Positions 11,481-24,163 of a stretch of DNA of 64,000 nucleotides are shown in pieces. This DNA is from Hesseltinella vesiculosa (Eukaryota; Mucoromycota; Mucoromycetes; Mucorales; Cunninghamellaceae). The translations under genes and the position numbers were made by a program. The notes under the pieces were generated by a model, which had not been told where the DNA came from, searched no databases, and saw nothing but the letters and a program-made list of their open reading frames with translations. How positions within the stretch are numbered: position 1 is the first letter of the stretch; each line of letters begins with the position of its first letter. The DNA lies in NCBI GenBank assembly GCA_002104935.1, contig MCGT01000004.1, forward strand, positions 372,001 to 436,000, written 5' to 3'.

Positions 11481-12190
11481 ATGGATCCAGCCCTGCCGCC
11501 CATTGATAGAGAAAAGGTAAACTTACTCTTTGGCCGCTTTAGCAGCTTAACGATGGATGCATCGCTCATTGCCTTGCTGCCATCATATCATAGATTGTCC
11601 CATTTTTGCTCAAGATCTATCTTGACTTTGGGCGTCATCATCCGTAAGACATCTTTGCTATCAGAATAACTACCCATTGGATATTCCCGTCAGTATGAAG
11701 TAGAACCTTTCTTTTTTTTTTTCGTTTTTTTTTTTTTTTTGGATATTTAGATTTAGATCCTACACGATTGATCGCACGCCACCGGAGAGTCATGAATTGC
11801 AGCTGTATACTTGGTAAATAGATCAACTGGGAGGGCCCACAGAAATTGAAAAAAAATGGAGGGAAGAAAAGAGTAAAAAAAAAAAAAACACACGCTGACC
11901 ATTTTTCATGACCCAGGAGAGATGCCACGCTACGAGAACTGGTGCAGCTGGTCCAGGAAGCCATCCCAGAAGCTCAGACCGGCGATGCACACTTGTCGTT
12001 CAGACTGATCTACATGGATACCGACACAGGCTTCTTCAAGGGGAAAGATCTGGCAGTGTTACACGCTTTCGAGTCTTCGCAGGACGACAACAAGACGCTC
12101 CACGAGTGCAGGTTTTTAATTGGTGATTATCTTGACATTGCTGTGCACGACGGCCCACCTCGCTATGACGCTCCTCGCCGTTATCGCTAA
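11481..12190 (+). CDS. SAP18: SAP18, Sin3-associated polypeptide / splicing-associated
   Basis: Four exons (11481-11516, 11594-11643, 11751-11813, 11917-12190) give 140 residues, close to the family size. Recognisable SAP18 blocks run in order: DREK followed by PFLLKIY, FGRHH, ELQLYTW, ATLRELVQLV, SFRLIY and a C-terminal IGDYLDIAV. SAP18 is a ubiquitin-like-fold adaptor found in Sin3 histone deacetylase and in the ASAP/PSAP complexes on exon junctions. The joins are phase-consistent and reconstruct motifs across introns (YTW|RDATL), which supports the model. The final PPRYDAPRRYR tail is polar and probably disordered. Confidence 0.93.
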
Positions 12191-12454
12191 CACCCTGATC
12201 TTTTACGACGACTCTCTTCACACGCACTATTCCCACCCGGTCCTACAAACCACCTGTTTTTCATGATAAAACTTGCCTGTCTTGATCCGGACAAAGTAAA
12301 AGGGCGGGCGATACACTGGTGGATGCTGGGAAAAAAAAAAAAAAAAAAAAGAGCAGGCACTACCGGCTACAAATGTTTTTTTCACTATTTCAACATTTTA
12401 TTTGCTCGTGGAGTAGAGAAGGGTGGGGTAAGGTGTGGCATGGCCAAATAAAGT
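12191..12454. other. Convergent 3' region with A20 tract
   Basis: Short region between the stop codons of SAP18 and the poly(A) polymerase gene. It contains A20 at 12331-12350. No coding signal is seen. Confidence 0.5.
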
Positions 12455-14446
12455 TCATTCACAGAAAGAAGAGTAATACTTTTCCTTCCTCCAGTCGCCT
12501 TGGCGGTACACTCGCATGATGTTGGCACGTTGCTCCATCATGGACAAAGGAATGACGCCTATATGGTTAAATATCACCGTGGATGTATTGAATTGCGTGG
12601 AAGGCATGCCAAATTCAAGGTAGTCGTGCATCACACCATACAAGCTGAAGTAGGCCTTTTTAAACACTTCTCGGATTTCGCGGGTTTTGAAGGATTTGGC
12701 CCCAAGATCATTGTTGGAGTCGTTGGGGTCAGTGATGGTGAAGACAGGATTGCCAAACCGATCATGGCCATACTACAATTAAAATGCCGACACGGAGAAG
12801 ATCAGGGATTGGTCTGGAGTGCAGCCCCTCCTACTTACGGCTTTGAAAAAGCGTCCTCTCTTGACGTCAATGCCTACTCTTCCAGCATTGAAATTGATCC
12901 CGTATAGCTTCAGTAATTCCATGAGAAGCGTTCCTAGGTTTTCCTTTGCATTGATTGTTCGTTGCGCGAGTTTTGGTTGCATCTAGCAAAAAAAAAAAAA
13001 ATTGAACCAAGGTGAGCTCGTCCTTGCTCCTGTTACATCCTTCGTGAACGCACCTGCATGAAGCTTTCCACCAGGCAAGACAAAGCATACCCACCCATGC
13101 CACCAGTAAAGACTTCATTCAAGTTACGCATGGCAAGTAAATGCTTGAGGATCAGCACAAGTTCCTGCATGCCAGGGTGGGCATGCATGGTGTCGTTGAC
13201 GTAATGGGACGATTTGACACCGGAGTCCGCGTTGAGAATAACGTCGACTTTGATATTGGTGAGTCGATCTGTGAACTTGATCACTGGAACCTAAGGAAAG
13301 GTATTGTGCAATCTAGGCATGAGCCACTCCATTGAACCGTCGTGTCTTACCGTAGCATTGGAGATCACCTGGGGGAACGAGCGTGAGATATGATTGGTAG
13401 AGATAATGTCAGCCAGCTGGTCGAGAACACGTCGATCGTTGGAAAACCCATTGAATTTGACCACCAAATCGATATCACTAGCGAGAGGAAAGGTCTGTGA
13501 GATCCCCTGCCATTTTCCTTTTTTTTTTTTTTCTTTGCCTACCCGTCTGGCAGGTAGAGGTCCGTCGCATAGCTCCCAAACGGCGTCACTGTCGCATTGG
13601 GCCATGCATTTCGGATAGCTACGCTGACCTTGTGGATCAGATAGCGTCGCATGGTCTTTTCAGCGTGTCGTGGCTTAATGTAATGGATGAAGTAATTGAT
13701 CTCACGGTTTAATCTTTTCGTGTCATACAAAGAGAAGGAAAAACAGGTTAAAGCATCCGGCTGGGTTTTTATCCATCTTTACTTACGCTTCCAACAAGCA
13801 GTCGGGCGTTGTCTTTTTCAATCGATTATTCGACCACCATGGATAGAAAACCTTCTCGGGGCCATTGTATGTGTTGGGGAAGCCAGCTACAGGATGCAAG
13901 GAACGAAAAGTTAGGAGAAGCGTTGTTTGCTTTCGGCCGGTGACATACTGGGCAGCTCCAGATCGTTATTGATGTCGTCCAGGCAGATATAATCGCGTTC
14001 AGCATCAATGTTCCCTAAATCAATGGTAATGTGCAATGATAAGACTCGAATGTCTTTGGTAGCTTCCTTTGAGTCACTTACCGTCCCGCCGGGGAGCACC
14101 ACGAGGCGCACGATCAACAATAATGCTACCTCGTTCAACTTTTTCAACTTCCACAAACCTACTTTTCCTGCCTCTTCGCCTTGAATAACAATAAAAATGA
14201 GGAAGGTAAGTAAAAGGTCTTGTCTACATGTCACCATTACCTTTTAGGTGCTGATTGAGGTTTAGGTGCTTTTGGCACCTGAGATTTCCCTTTGGAAGGC
14301 CGTGACATTTTGGCCTTTTTAGGTTGCCAGCTATGGCCATGGCTTGTGCTCATGTTGCTCATACTGCTGTTATTACCTGCCCGGTTCCTATGATCAGGTT
14401 GTTGGCCTGATGCATTTTTATTCTTGTTCTTTTTGCCGACAGCCAT
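12455..14446 (-). CDS. TRF4: Trf4/Papd5-type non-canonical poly(A) polymerase
   Basis: Nine exons (14241-14446, 14082-14179, 13949-14014, 13787-13886, 13543-13713, 13351-13477, 13054-13290, 12839-12982, 12455-12772) give 488 residues. The nucleotidyltransferase signature is clear: GSYATDLYLP followed by DIDLVV (two catalytic aspartates), then VIKFTD and IKVDV with the third aspartate. The PAP-associated domain follows (VLILKHLL, GGMGGYAL, LLMELLKLYG). The N terminus is basic and low in complexity (KKNKNKN, RRGRK). The family adds short oligo(A) tails to nuclear RNAs for exosome decay in the TRAMP complex (S. cerevisiae Trf4/5, S. pombe Cid14). The catalytic signature is split by the intron at 13478-13542. 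Confidence 0.93.
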
Positions 14447-14768
14447 GGCGCAGGTGCAATCAAAAGAGAAAAAGAAAACAAATCAAGCAAAGTGGCGGGT
14501 TTTTTCTTTCTTTTTTTTTTTTTTTTTCAAGAGCTCTTCTTTGTCACTACCTTTGTTCTGCTTGTTGCCCACCCTTGATGATCGAAACCATTGCTTGGAA
14601 GGGCAGATTGCCATTATTTCTTTCTTTGTGCGCGACCGCAACCCGAGAATGATGTGATGCAACTCACGGCGACTGTGCTCATGATCGCTCTCAGTAAGCT
14701 TAACTGTAAAAACATTCGCTCGCTTTAATTTGTCAGAGGTCGGTGGAAAGGGCCGAGGGCCGAGGGGA
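14447..14768. other. Tandem intergenic region
   Basis: Between the 3' end of TRAPPC11 and the start of the TRF4-type gene, both on the minus strand. It contains a T16 run near 14511. No coding sequence is supported. Confidence 0.4.
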
Positions 14769-17700
14769 TTAGATTAACGCAGGCTTAGCAATGAATGATG
14801 AAGTTCGCTTGGCATTGACAAATACCAGCATGGGGGATGGCTTGCCAGGGTCGCCAAGTGCCACGCTTGGTCTTGCATTGAGATCGTTGTCGAATGCAAC
14901 GGTGCGGCCATCACCTAATCGCTGTACAGGGATTTCCTTTTCGGAGCCTTGGACCTTGGCCATGATCTTCAATCGAGGAAGTTGCACATTGCCAGCTGAC
15001 AAGGGGAAGCAAACGAAGTGATACGTACCTTGAGTCATCGGCAGCAGCTGGCCCTTGAATTGCTTGTAGCCAGAGAATACAAAAGCTTCACTGAGCTCAA
15101 TGGCGCCTGTGAATTCTACCACTTGCATGGTATAGTTGTCTAAGAGATACGTCACAGTGAACGGCTCACCCAAATAGATATGTTCAGGCACGTCTGAAAT
15201 AATAAAGTAAGAGCATGAACCACCAACTCTTCTTTTTTCTTACCAGCAAGGAGCTTGGTACCAAAGGAATGAGGCGTCAACGAGGGCAATGGAATGCTGG
15301 TTGTCGAGAATGGTCCATCGTCATGACTAGATCTGGAATGATCCCAGCAGAAACATTGGATGAGAATCGCCACCCTCTGTGTCTCTGACCATACCTTTTC
15401 CAGGAGATCACCAGCTTGCCAGTCGACAGCGAGCTTGGCAGGTCCAACACGCTTGGCACTGTCAAGCGGAACACAAAGTTGCAATCAAACACTTGCCCAG
15501 TCTGCCACGCTGGAAACAAAGACGGAAGTGAGCGGCGCCTAAAATAGCCCTTTTCTCCTGGCGATGCTCCTTTGCTAGCCCTTACTTTGTGTCGTGAAGT
15601 CACCGTTTTGGGTATCCAATGTCAACAATGGCTGATCCTTGGCCTGTCGAATAACAATGAAACACAGAGATCAGGTACAGAATCGATCGATGGTTCTCTC
15701 TCCTTTTACCTTTTCAAATTCAAGTCTATCAATGGTCAGCTCCCAAGAAGCGCAGCAGCGCACCGTGACGTTCAGACGCTTTGCTTCTTGTTGTGTCCCA
15801 TTGGGCAAAAAGAGACTCTTGTTGGTAATTTCGTTGATTTCACATACCGAAAAGTTGGCATCAAAGGGGTTCATGAACGGAATGCGTATGCTTTCTTGTT
15901 TCTCCATGACGGCCTGGCCATGAGAGCTGACGGATGAATAGCGAGCCTACAAGCGAAAAAAAAAAAGGAGTGAGAGACGTGTCAGCAAGGTAGCTTTCCC
16001 GTTTCGAAAATATCCTTACCGTCAGTGTGACCAAGCGTGAGCCAGCTAAGCGTGAGCCAAACAGGTACACTGTGTTTGATAGCGAAGCACCAGGTTGTAG
16101 TTGACCGAGGGATATCTCGCCGCTGCTTTCCCCTGGCTGACCCACGTTGAATGTAATAAAATCTTCTTGTACTAAAATAAGCCACAGAGAGGGAAGAGAA
16201 CGAGTCAGGCGTTTCAGAGGGCGATTCGTTTGCCTTACCTTGACCTTCCACATTCTTGACATCGATATGAAGAGTGGCATCGATGGGTTCGTCTTCTTGG
16301 CTGGTCAACACAATGGTCAACGGGAAGTATTCATCCAGAAGCGCAGGTGCCGAGGAAAAGGTTGTCAAATCCACAAGAGGCGGTCGCTGCATAATTCTAT
16401 ATCGTAAAAAAAAAAAAAAAAAAAAAGATGAGCTTACTTTTTGTCTTTTTTCATCGACTTGCTCCTATGTACCTCACTTGATGAACTTCACCTCGGCCAT
16501 CCAGCAATTTGAACTTTGGGTGATTTGTCCCATCTACAGGAGAAGGAAAGGTGAGCTGAGCTGCAAACATGAAGAGCGAGGCGCTCTTTACCAGCTTGCA
16601 GCCATTTTCGCCTAGAGACAGGATTTTCCTCAATGATCTGGTCAAATGGATACTGTAGATGGACTGTCCAATTGGGATATGCCAAGTCCAAGTAGACGAA
16701 TTCAATCTAAAAATAAATACAGCAAAAGGCGGTTGGTCAGTGACGTGACGGAAGCGAGAAGGTCGGTCGGTACCTTGATGTCCTCGCATGTGGTTGGCAA
16801 GAGGGAGCCTTGGAAGACTTTGGTGTGGTTTGCGACCATGGATAGGTCGACTGCTTTGGTATGCCACTGTGCATAGTCACCGTCAGGAATGAGGGTTGTG
16901 TTCTGGACACAATCGACAAGGGCAGGTTGGGAGGAAGTCGCGGGCTGAGTTGAAAGGTCGTCTGTCAAGTAGAGGTTGTACTGGGGTTGGTTGAACACGA
17001 TGCGCATGCTTGTAAAACGCAAGGGCGACGGTGGAGAATGAGGCTCGGTTTGCAAAGTGACTTGGAACAGGAGAGGGCTGTTGACAAAGCTGTCGCGGTC
17101 GTGGAACTGGACAGAGCAGTGGATGAACGGGTTGATTTGTTGCATGTGAATAACCAGAGGGGTTGGTGTAGAAGTCTCGTCGGTCTGGACATCCACCAGA
17201 GCTGATGACGAAGGTGCATGGTGTTCGAGGACAGTGAGCAACTCCTGCAGGCTGTCGGCGCGTTTGGTGTCTGACATGGGCAATGCCGGGGCTAAAAGCT
17301 CGATAAGGCACTCGATGGTTCGCTCCCACAGACCCAGTTCCTTGGCACAGCGAAGCGACCAACGAAGAATAGAGGTAAGAATGGTGTGCCAGCGCTCCTT
17401 GCGGTAGGTCTTGCCAATGCGTTCGAAAAATTTGAGAGCCATCTCGAACTTGCCCGTCTCGTAGTAGGTGCCAGCGATCTCCGCAGCCAGATACAAAGTC
17501 ATGCGACTGTTGTGGTATTGCTTGAATTGTTCGTAGCTCTTTGTCAGCAGCTCGATGGACATGGTGGCGTAATCCGTGGGCTGGTCTGCCTCGGGGTTGG
17601 CGTCTAGCAAGCGGCGGCGGCCCTCGGCGCAGCACATGGCAGCCAAGTGGTAGTAAAAGCCAGGGTGTTGAAGAATCGCACCAGGGTTACAACCGCCTGC

Positions 17701-19451
17701 CATGCTGGCTAAAGACGGTGGAGACATCACTTGGTCAACAGGCAGAGGCACACGAATTGTAAATCCATGCTGAATGGCAATGTCGATGCTTTCAGCAAAG
17801 AGTCGGTATCTAGCAGAGATTGACAGTGAGTTTGGGTGACGAGAGAGTCGGCTCGAGAGCTTACTGGTTCGACAGCCAGAGCCAATATTCAAAAGAGGTA
17901 TCGCCCATACCCCAGGAGGAGGAGTAGGATTGGAACATATGCAGGTGCCCGTTCAATTGGGCCAGAGCAGAAGCGGAGTCATTCAAGTACAAGTGCATTC
18001 TGTAAATCTGCGAAGAAGTCAATCAACCGTCGTTTTTTTTTTTTTTTTTCCTCTCACTCAGGGTTTAGCCAAGCTTACCTTTATGTTTAAGCAATCAGCT
18101 AACTGACGGGCTTCCACCCAGCGATGGCCATGAACTGCCAAGATTGGCGTTTCACCAGGGGCTAAGTAATCTACCAGAGCAGCATAGACCTGCTCAAAGG
18201 ATCTAGGAAAGCACAGTGAGCGGGTGATGTCAAAAAAAAAAAAAAAAAAAAAAGAGAACAGCTCTTTACTTTAGCGTAGCTTCCGTGTCCTGTCTGAATT
18301 CATGTAAAAATGCGATCTTCAAGTCGTAACGCAAGGCCCAGTCCGAGTCTGTCAGTGCGGCACCGGATGCGTCGTTGTTGGTGTAGGATGAATACGAGGA
18401 GATCCGGCCGCGTCGTTTTCGAATCCGTTTGATCAGGTTACTGTAATATTGGGTGATGGTACTGAACAAGGTGCGATATAACCTGGGCATGAAATGAACA
18501 GGACAAAAAGGATGAGTGAGCAGTTGCGTCGAGTACCGGTGAGTGATGGCTTACGTATTGACAAATTCTTGTAATTCATGCACAGACCCAGGAGCCAAGG
18601 TAAAGAAGGAGATTCGGTTTTCAAGCCCACTTTGCTTACGAATGAACGTACAACGTTCATCTACAGCAGGGTCGTCTACAAGAAAATACATCAGCATCCA
18701 AGTAAAAAACAAAAGGGCGACGGGGGCCCACGCAGTCATTTACCAACTTGGTACCGGGACATGAGCATCACCACGGCAAATTTGATGCCTTTGTCTTGGA
18801 AGAGCTTCCTAAGCAATCGGAAGAGGGTCAGGGTAGTCGAGCATAAAAGAGGGGCTTCGGCTACCTTTTTTCATTAAGTTCATGAGCCAAGGCAGTGTCG
18901 TGCTCGCGCTCGGCAGGGTTGATTGGCTGGTGAGAGCCCAAGGGGCCAGTTTCACGTCGAGGTTGGCCGGTAGCAGGATGGGCATCCCAAAGAGAATAGC
19001 ATCCTACAACGGCGCAGGGCAGTGCTTGATGCTTTTGAATCCATAGAGGGGTAAACAGACCATCTGGATGTAAAGGCGATTCGGGAGTGCGTGGTGACAA
19101 TGCTGAATGCGTGTTTGGCTGTTTCAAATTGTTTGGTGGTGTAAATTCCTAGGCAAAAGACACGTGTGAGCCAGCCAGGTCACCATGGAGAGATAAAAGA
19201 TGGAGTACCTTTTCAACAGTCATGACCCGGAAAGGAGGAGGTATGGCAATGTTGGTCAGGTATCGTGTGGCATCATAGAGGGAGAAGACCTGTCTGGCCA
19301 AAAAGATGGACAAGAGCGTCGATGCGAGGGTTCCTGATTTTCCTTCACTGAGCTGGATTTCAGGTTGGCCATTGGCGTCATGATTCTGTAGTCCATACAC
19401 TCCTAGCACAGGTACAGGATGTGTTAAATATTCAGCAGGGTATGTATCCAT
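14769..19451 (-). CDS. TRAPPC11: TRAPPC11 (Foie gras), TRAPP vesicle-tethering subunit
   Basis: Seventeen exons join in frame to 1,212 residues: 19209-19451, 18865-19148, 18744-18808, 18555-18675, 18270-18482, 18079-18202, 17865-18007, 16774-17809, 16592-16706, 16473-16533, 16239-16396, 16020-16171, 15710-15946, 15586-15643, 15395-15509, 15244-15332, 14769-15193. The start MDTYPAEYL resembles TRAPPC11 N termini. The foie-gras domain is in the long exon 8 (YYETGKFEMALKFFERI, TILRWSLRCAKELG-like segments). The C-terminal half is beta-rich like the Gryzun region. The family acts in ER-Golgi traffic as part of TRAPP III (TRAPP II in other nomenclatures). Introns carry A21 and A22 tracts (16406-16426, 18232-18253), which are T on the coding strand. 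The ATG at 19451 was preferred because the frame upstream has no other ATG. Confidence 0.9.
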
Positions 19452-19792
19452 GCAATGAAACAAAAACGTCTAGTGGGAAGAACGGGAGAGAGTGAGAGAG
19501 AGAAAAAAATGAACGAAAAAAAAAAAGCGACGCTGGAAAGGGCGAGGTTTTGGTTTCGCCACGTGAGCATCGTTCTGCTTTTGACACGCATTTTTCCATG
19601 GTGATTGTTCGTTATGGCCTACCTCTTATTTGTTAAAAATAGGACGCTTGTTGCTCTTTTATGACTTTCCATGCGTCTTACGCTAGGCGTGGACAGCAGA
19701 AATTGTGTAGAAAAAAGCCAGCGGCCATTTTTTTTTTTTTTTTGTGTCTCTCCCCGCTTGTTTTTTTTTTTCCTTCTCTTGCAACATCTACC
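19452..19792. promoter_or_regulatory. Divergent promoter region TRAPPC11 / PDCD5
   Basis: A 341-bp region between two outward-facing start codons. Runs of T occur at about 19730-19743 and 19761-19771, just before the PDCD5 ATG. No conserved element can be named with confidence. Confidence 0.4.
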
Positions 19793-20521
19793 ATGGACGA
19801 CGATGAGCTTCAAGCTATTCGAGCAAAGCGACTTGCTGAACTTCAAGGGCAAAAACAAGTAACCATCAATTAATGGCGATCATGTTTTACTAGGTCGTCG
19901 CGATGTTGATTGTTTCTCATGATTCTTTAGATGAACTCACCTTCGGGTGCAGGCATGCCCTCGGCTGGATCTTCTGGCAATGATGACGACGAAAAGAAAG
20001 GGTAGGATCGAGCTTTTGGCATAGTTACCCTGGCTTATGGTTTCATTTTTCGTAGTCAAGTGGAAGAAATGCGTCGAAATATGGTAAGTGGGTTGTATGA
20101 CCAATGAGTCGACCTCACGTTGTTTGTGGTCCACCAATAGCTGTATCAAATTTTAGACGGCAATGCCCGTGAACGCTGTAAGTTTTAGTTGAACAAGTGA
20201 CGTGAGGACCCACCCCTCGTTCTTTTTTCCATAGTGGGCCGCATCCACATGGTCAAGGCTGAAAAGGCAAGAGCGGTGGAGGATCTGTTGATCCGGATGG
20301 CTCAAACAAATCAATTGCGTGGCAAGGTGTCTGAACCCCAACTGATCGATTTGCTTGGCCGCATCAATGAGCAGGAACCCAGTGCCTCGCAAAACCGAGT
20401 GGTAGTAAGTTTCAGACAAAAATACAAAACGACCACTCTAAAAGAGCCATGGCTGTCCTTCTTTTTTTAGTTCAATCGAAGACGCTTCGACGATGATTCC
20501 GACGACGACTACGATCTGTAA
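19793..20521 (+). CDS. PDCD5: PDCD5-like DNA-binding protein
   Basis: Six exons (19793-19858, 19931-20001, 20056-20083, 20141-20177, 20235-20404, 20471-20521) give 140 residues, the usual length for PDCD5/TFAR19. The start has ELQAIRAKRLAELQ, the core has MRRNMLYQILD, ARERLGRI, KAEKARAVEDLLI and the end is FNRRRFDDDSDDDYDL. Each part matches the conserved three-helix family shared by eukaryotes and archaea. In animals it is linked to apoptosis and chaperonin binding; the fungal role is less clear. Two exons are only 28 and 37 nt, so they are easily missed by automatic annotation. Confidence 0.93.
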
Positions 20522-20876
20522 TTCCAGCTTGATCCAGGGTTTTGCTTGTTTAAAAATAAAATAAAAAGACGGTTGCTGTTCGAAGAGTTCTGGGCTAGAA
20601 CCTTTCCAAACGGTCATTGGGTTTGTCTAGATTTTATCTAAAAGAAGTAACGTTGGTTTCATTGGTGATGTGTTGATACTATTTAACACGGTATACGCTT
20701 ATTATCAGGGCAAGTAGCATGCCATTGGCCTTGATGCACAAACTCGAAGAGAAGGCGATCGGCAAATGAATTCCAAATTTAGCAACGAGAGAAGCCGAAG
20801 AGGGGAATGGGAAGTTTGCTCCTTTTTTTTTTTTTCTTTTTTCTCAAGCACTCTTTCTTTCACTTGTTTGAACAAA
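20522..20876. other. Intergenic region before the Mso1-like gene
   Basis: Tandem spacing of 355 bp with a T13 run near 20823-20835 and further pyrimidine-rich sequence ahead of the ATG at 20877. An in-frame upstream ATG at 20766 exists but would add a non-conserved, T-rich-encoded Phe stretch, so it was not used. Confidence 0.4.
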
Positions 20877-22325
20877 ATGGGTGCAAAAGTAGTAGACTAT
20901 CGTATCTCCACCATGGTGGTCATGTGCAATGATTGTGGTCAAGATGTGGGGCTCTACCCCAGCCGCCACAAGTGCCAGCCCAATCGACCTCCCATGCCTC
21001 CTTTACCAACCCGGTACCAAAACGAAGCCCAACATAACATCTCAAGGAAGCCTGTACCTGATCTCGGTAGTCCACAAAGCCTTGCTCCTCATCAAACCCA
21101 TTCTCGCCCATCCAGCGCTGCATCGTCTTCCTCATCTGACCTGACAGCATCGCCTTCCAGTGGCAAATGGGCCAATCGTTTTGGCGGCAACAGTGGCCAA
21201 CGGTCTCCTCTGACGGAAGATGAAGATGATTCCATTTACTTTAACAAGTTTTCTGCCCATCTCCCTGAAGAAGAACAGCAAGGTCGTAAATTTTGGGGCA
21301 AGGCCCGCCAAAATGAAAAATGGAAGCAAATGACTGAAAAGAGTAAGCCATCCCTTACTGCCTACCACACATGGCTCACTCTATTTTTATTTTGTCAATA
21401 GGCGAACAAAAAACCACAGGCAAACTCTGGGGAAAGCTTTTGCAAGCAACACAAACCATGGCAGACAAGATCCCTGTTCGTGAAGAAAAAGGAGCTGGTA
21501 AGTGAAAATCCCCCCCCCAAAAAAAAAAAAAATGAAAGAGGCACTGACCTCCGCTTTTTTATCGATTTGCTACCAGAATCGGATGAATCGGATTGGGAAG
21601 GTGAAACGCATGTCTCCCGTGTCCTTCGAGAGTACTATGAAAAGCAGCGCCGGCCATTGCCAGGCTGGTTAAGGGATGAACGCACGCCAACCAGACGTTC
21701 CACGCAAGACCTTTACCAAGAACCTCGCCACCAATCCTCCCCCTCGCATCATGAACCGAATGAACCAACTGTGCAACGTACCCGTACTGCTCGACGCCGT
21801 CTGTGGGAACGGGACGAAGAACCGAAGCAGGAACCTGCCAGTCACCGCCAAACCGCCCCTGCCCGTCAGGAACCTAAGCAAGAACCTGCCCGTCAGGAAC
21901 CTCGGGAACGTCAGCACGACCGCTATCGCTCCCACCACGATGACTATGATCGAGGCCAGCCGCGCCGTGATTACCATTCCGAATCAAGAGGGCAACAGCG
22001 CTACGACTATCCAGAACCTCAGCACCAGCCGCGCTATGATGACTACCAACCCGAGCCTCGAAGACCCCAACGCTATGATGACTATCGTCAAGATGATTAT
22101 CCACCTGATCGGCGACAACCACGCCATGATGATTACCATCAAGATCGACGCCAAGGTTCGCGTGATTACCACCCATCCGACCCATCCTACCGTCATGGCT
22201 CGTATCAAGAACATCGTTATGACGACGCCCCTCCCGTCAGTCGTCGCCATGGCACGGTAAACTATGGCCAAGACCGAGGCAGTGCCCAGGACGACTACAA
22301 CCCTCGGTCTTATAGATACCGTTGA
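20877..22325 (+). CDS. Mso1/Sec1-binding-like protein with Arg/Asp/Tyr-rich tail
   Basis: Three exons (20877-21342, 21402-21497, 21577-22325) give 436 residues. The N terminus has a compact C-x2-C...H-x-C motif (CNDCGQDVGLYPSRHKC) followed by Pro/Ser-rich sequence. The centre contains KLWGKLLQATQTMADKI and then HVSRVLREYYEKQRRPLPGWL-like sequence, which resembles the Sec1-binding Mso1 region of fungal secretory proteins. That link rests on pattern memory and is tentative. The last 180 residues are a low-complexity array built on RYDDY/RHDDY-like units with many Arg, Asp, Gln and Pro, probably disordered. Introns are 59 and 79 bp with standard borders, and the joins keep the SDESDW and KSEQK sequences in frame. 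Confidence 0.6.
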
Positions 22326-22574
22326 TTCCATTCCCCTTCATACCATTCCATAATAATGCCAATGTAATACTGTAATAAACGCTTCCAAATCTTATGTTTT
22401 TTGACAGGGATGATTTCACAATTTTATTTATTTTTTTGCAGATGAAAAACTTCTTTTGCTGTTTCTATTGCGATTACACAAACAAAAAAGAAAAAACTAT
22501 AATAAGAGGGATGAGAAGTTAAACAAAAAAAGGTGGTGATGAGGGACGGCGAGGGGGATTGGGAAGAAAGATGC

Positions 22575-24163
22575 TTAGATCAAGTCAGCAACGTTCATGG
22601 GCATTTCTTCAATTTGAGTGTTGTAGAATTGTTCGATATCACGCATCATACGGACGTCGTCGTTGGACACAAAGTTGATAGCCACACCCTTACGACCGAA
22701 ACGACCACCACGACCGATACGATGGATATAGTTTTCACGGTTGGAGGGGAGATCGTAGCTGGGGAGGGGGAGGGTGAGTTTTCCGAACGGATCCGCCTTT
22801 TTTTAACAACTTACTTGATGACCAAGGACACTTGTTGGACATCGATACCACGGGCCAGCAAATCGGTGGTGATCAAGACACGGGAGGAGCCAGAGCGGAA
22901 TTCCTTCATGATGACATCACGTTGAGCTTGGTCCATGTCACCGTGCATGGCAGAGACGGTGAATTCACGTTCGGTGAGCTTTTCGGTGAGCCAGTCAACC
23001 TTTCTGCGGGTGTTACAGAAAATAACGGCTTGGGTGATGGTGACAGTTTCATACAAATCGGAGAGGGTATCCAACTTCCATTCTTCCTTGTCGACGGCAA
23101 TGTAGAATTGCTTGATACCTTCCAACGTCAATTCATCACGCTTGACCAAGATACGGATGGGATCACGCATGAACTTGGTGGTGACTTCCAAGACGTCGGT
23201 GGGCATGGTGGCGGACAAGAGGACAACTTGGGTGCTGCCAGGCAACAATTGGAAAACATCGTAGATTTGTTCACGGAAACCACGAGCCAACATTTCATCG
23301 GCTTCATCGAGCACGAACATCTTCATGGCATCGGTCTTGAAGGCACGACGGTTGTTGATCATATCAAAGACACGACCGGGGGTACCGACCACAATGTGGC
23401 AGCCAGCTTGGAGACGGGCAATGTCTTCACGGACGTTGGTACCACCAATACAGGCGTGGCATTCAATGCCCATAAAGTCACCCAAAGCCAGCACCACCTT
23501 TTGGATTTGCAAGGCCAATTCACGAGTAGGGGCCAAGATCAAGGCTTGGGTTTGCTTCAAGGACACATCGATCGATTGCAAGATGGAGACGGAGAAGGTG
23601 GCGGTTTTACCAGTACCGGATTGGGCTTGGGCAATCACATCATGGCCCTTCACCACAGGCATGATGGCACGTTGTTGAATAGCCGAAGGACGTTCAAAAC
23701 TATCGACCAACCATTAAACGTCTTTCTCCCTCTCCTTGTTTTTTTCTCGGTTATTTAGTGTTCTCACTTACCCATAGGCATAGATACCACGGAGAAGGTC
23801 GGTCTTCAAGTTCATGTTATCAAAGTTGTCGACAACTTCATCCCAGTTGGACTGTTAAAATAAATGAGTTTCATCATCCACTCAACAAAACTACCACGAA
23901 AAATGCACTTACTTCGATTTCGGTCTCGTTGAGTTCTTTCAAAGGTTCGCTACAAACAATAAAGAAACAAAAGAGTCAGTGACGTTTTTTTTTTGTTGGG
24001 GATAACAGAAGAGATGAAAATCAACGGATCCCATGGAAAGACCAAGCCACGAAGATGTTCCGAGATCAAGCTCCAACAAAGTGCGTTGATGTTTGCATGG
24101 CATCAACCGTTGGCTTGGTCAAGGGGACGAAGACAAAAAATGCTTCTCTACCACTTACCTCAT
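22575..24163 (-). CDS. TIF1: eIF4A, DEAD-box translation initiation helicase
   Basis: Five coding exons (24159-24163, 23913-23949, 23772-23851, 22815-23699, 22575-22758) give 396 residues, typical for eIF4A. The full motif set is present: AQSGTGKT (I), PTRELA (Ia), TPGR (Ib), DEAD (II), SAT (III), ARGID (V) and [13 protein letters not shown] (VI). It unwinds 5' mRNA structure as part of eIF4F. The first coding exon has only five coding bases (ATGAG) before a GTAAGT donor, and its join to the next exon gives MSEPLKEL, a normal-looking eIF4A start. The large exon uses strongly biased codons (few, frequent C-ending choices), in line with high expression. The stop is followed by AT-rich 3' sequence facing the Mso1-like gene. 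Confidence 0.97.

Noticed and set aside
20766..20876. Upstream ATG for the Mso1-like gene
   Set aside because: It adds a Phe-rich stretch encoded by a T run; the ATG at 20877 directly precedes the conserved-looking region.
22832..23758. Long plus-strand open frame of 308 codons antisense to eIF4A
   Set aside because: It is the mirror of a highly biased coding exon; the composition is an antisense artefact and the minus strand encodes eIF4A motifs.
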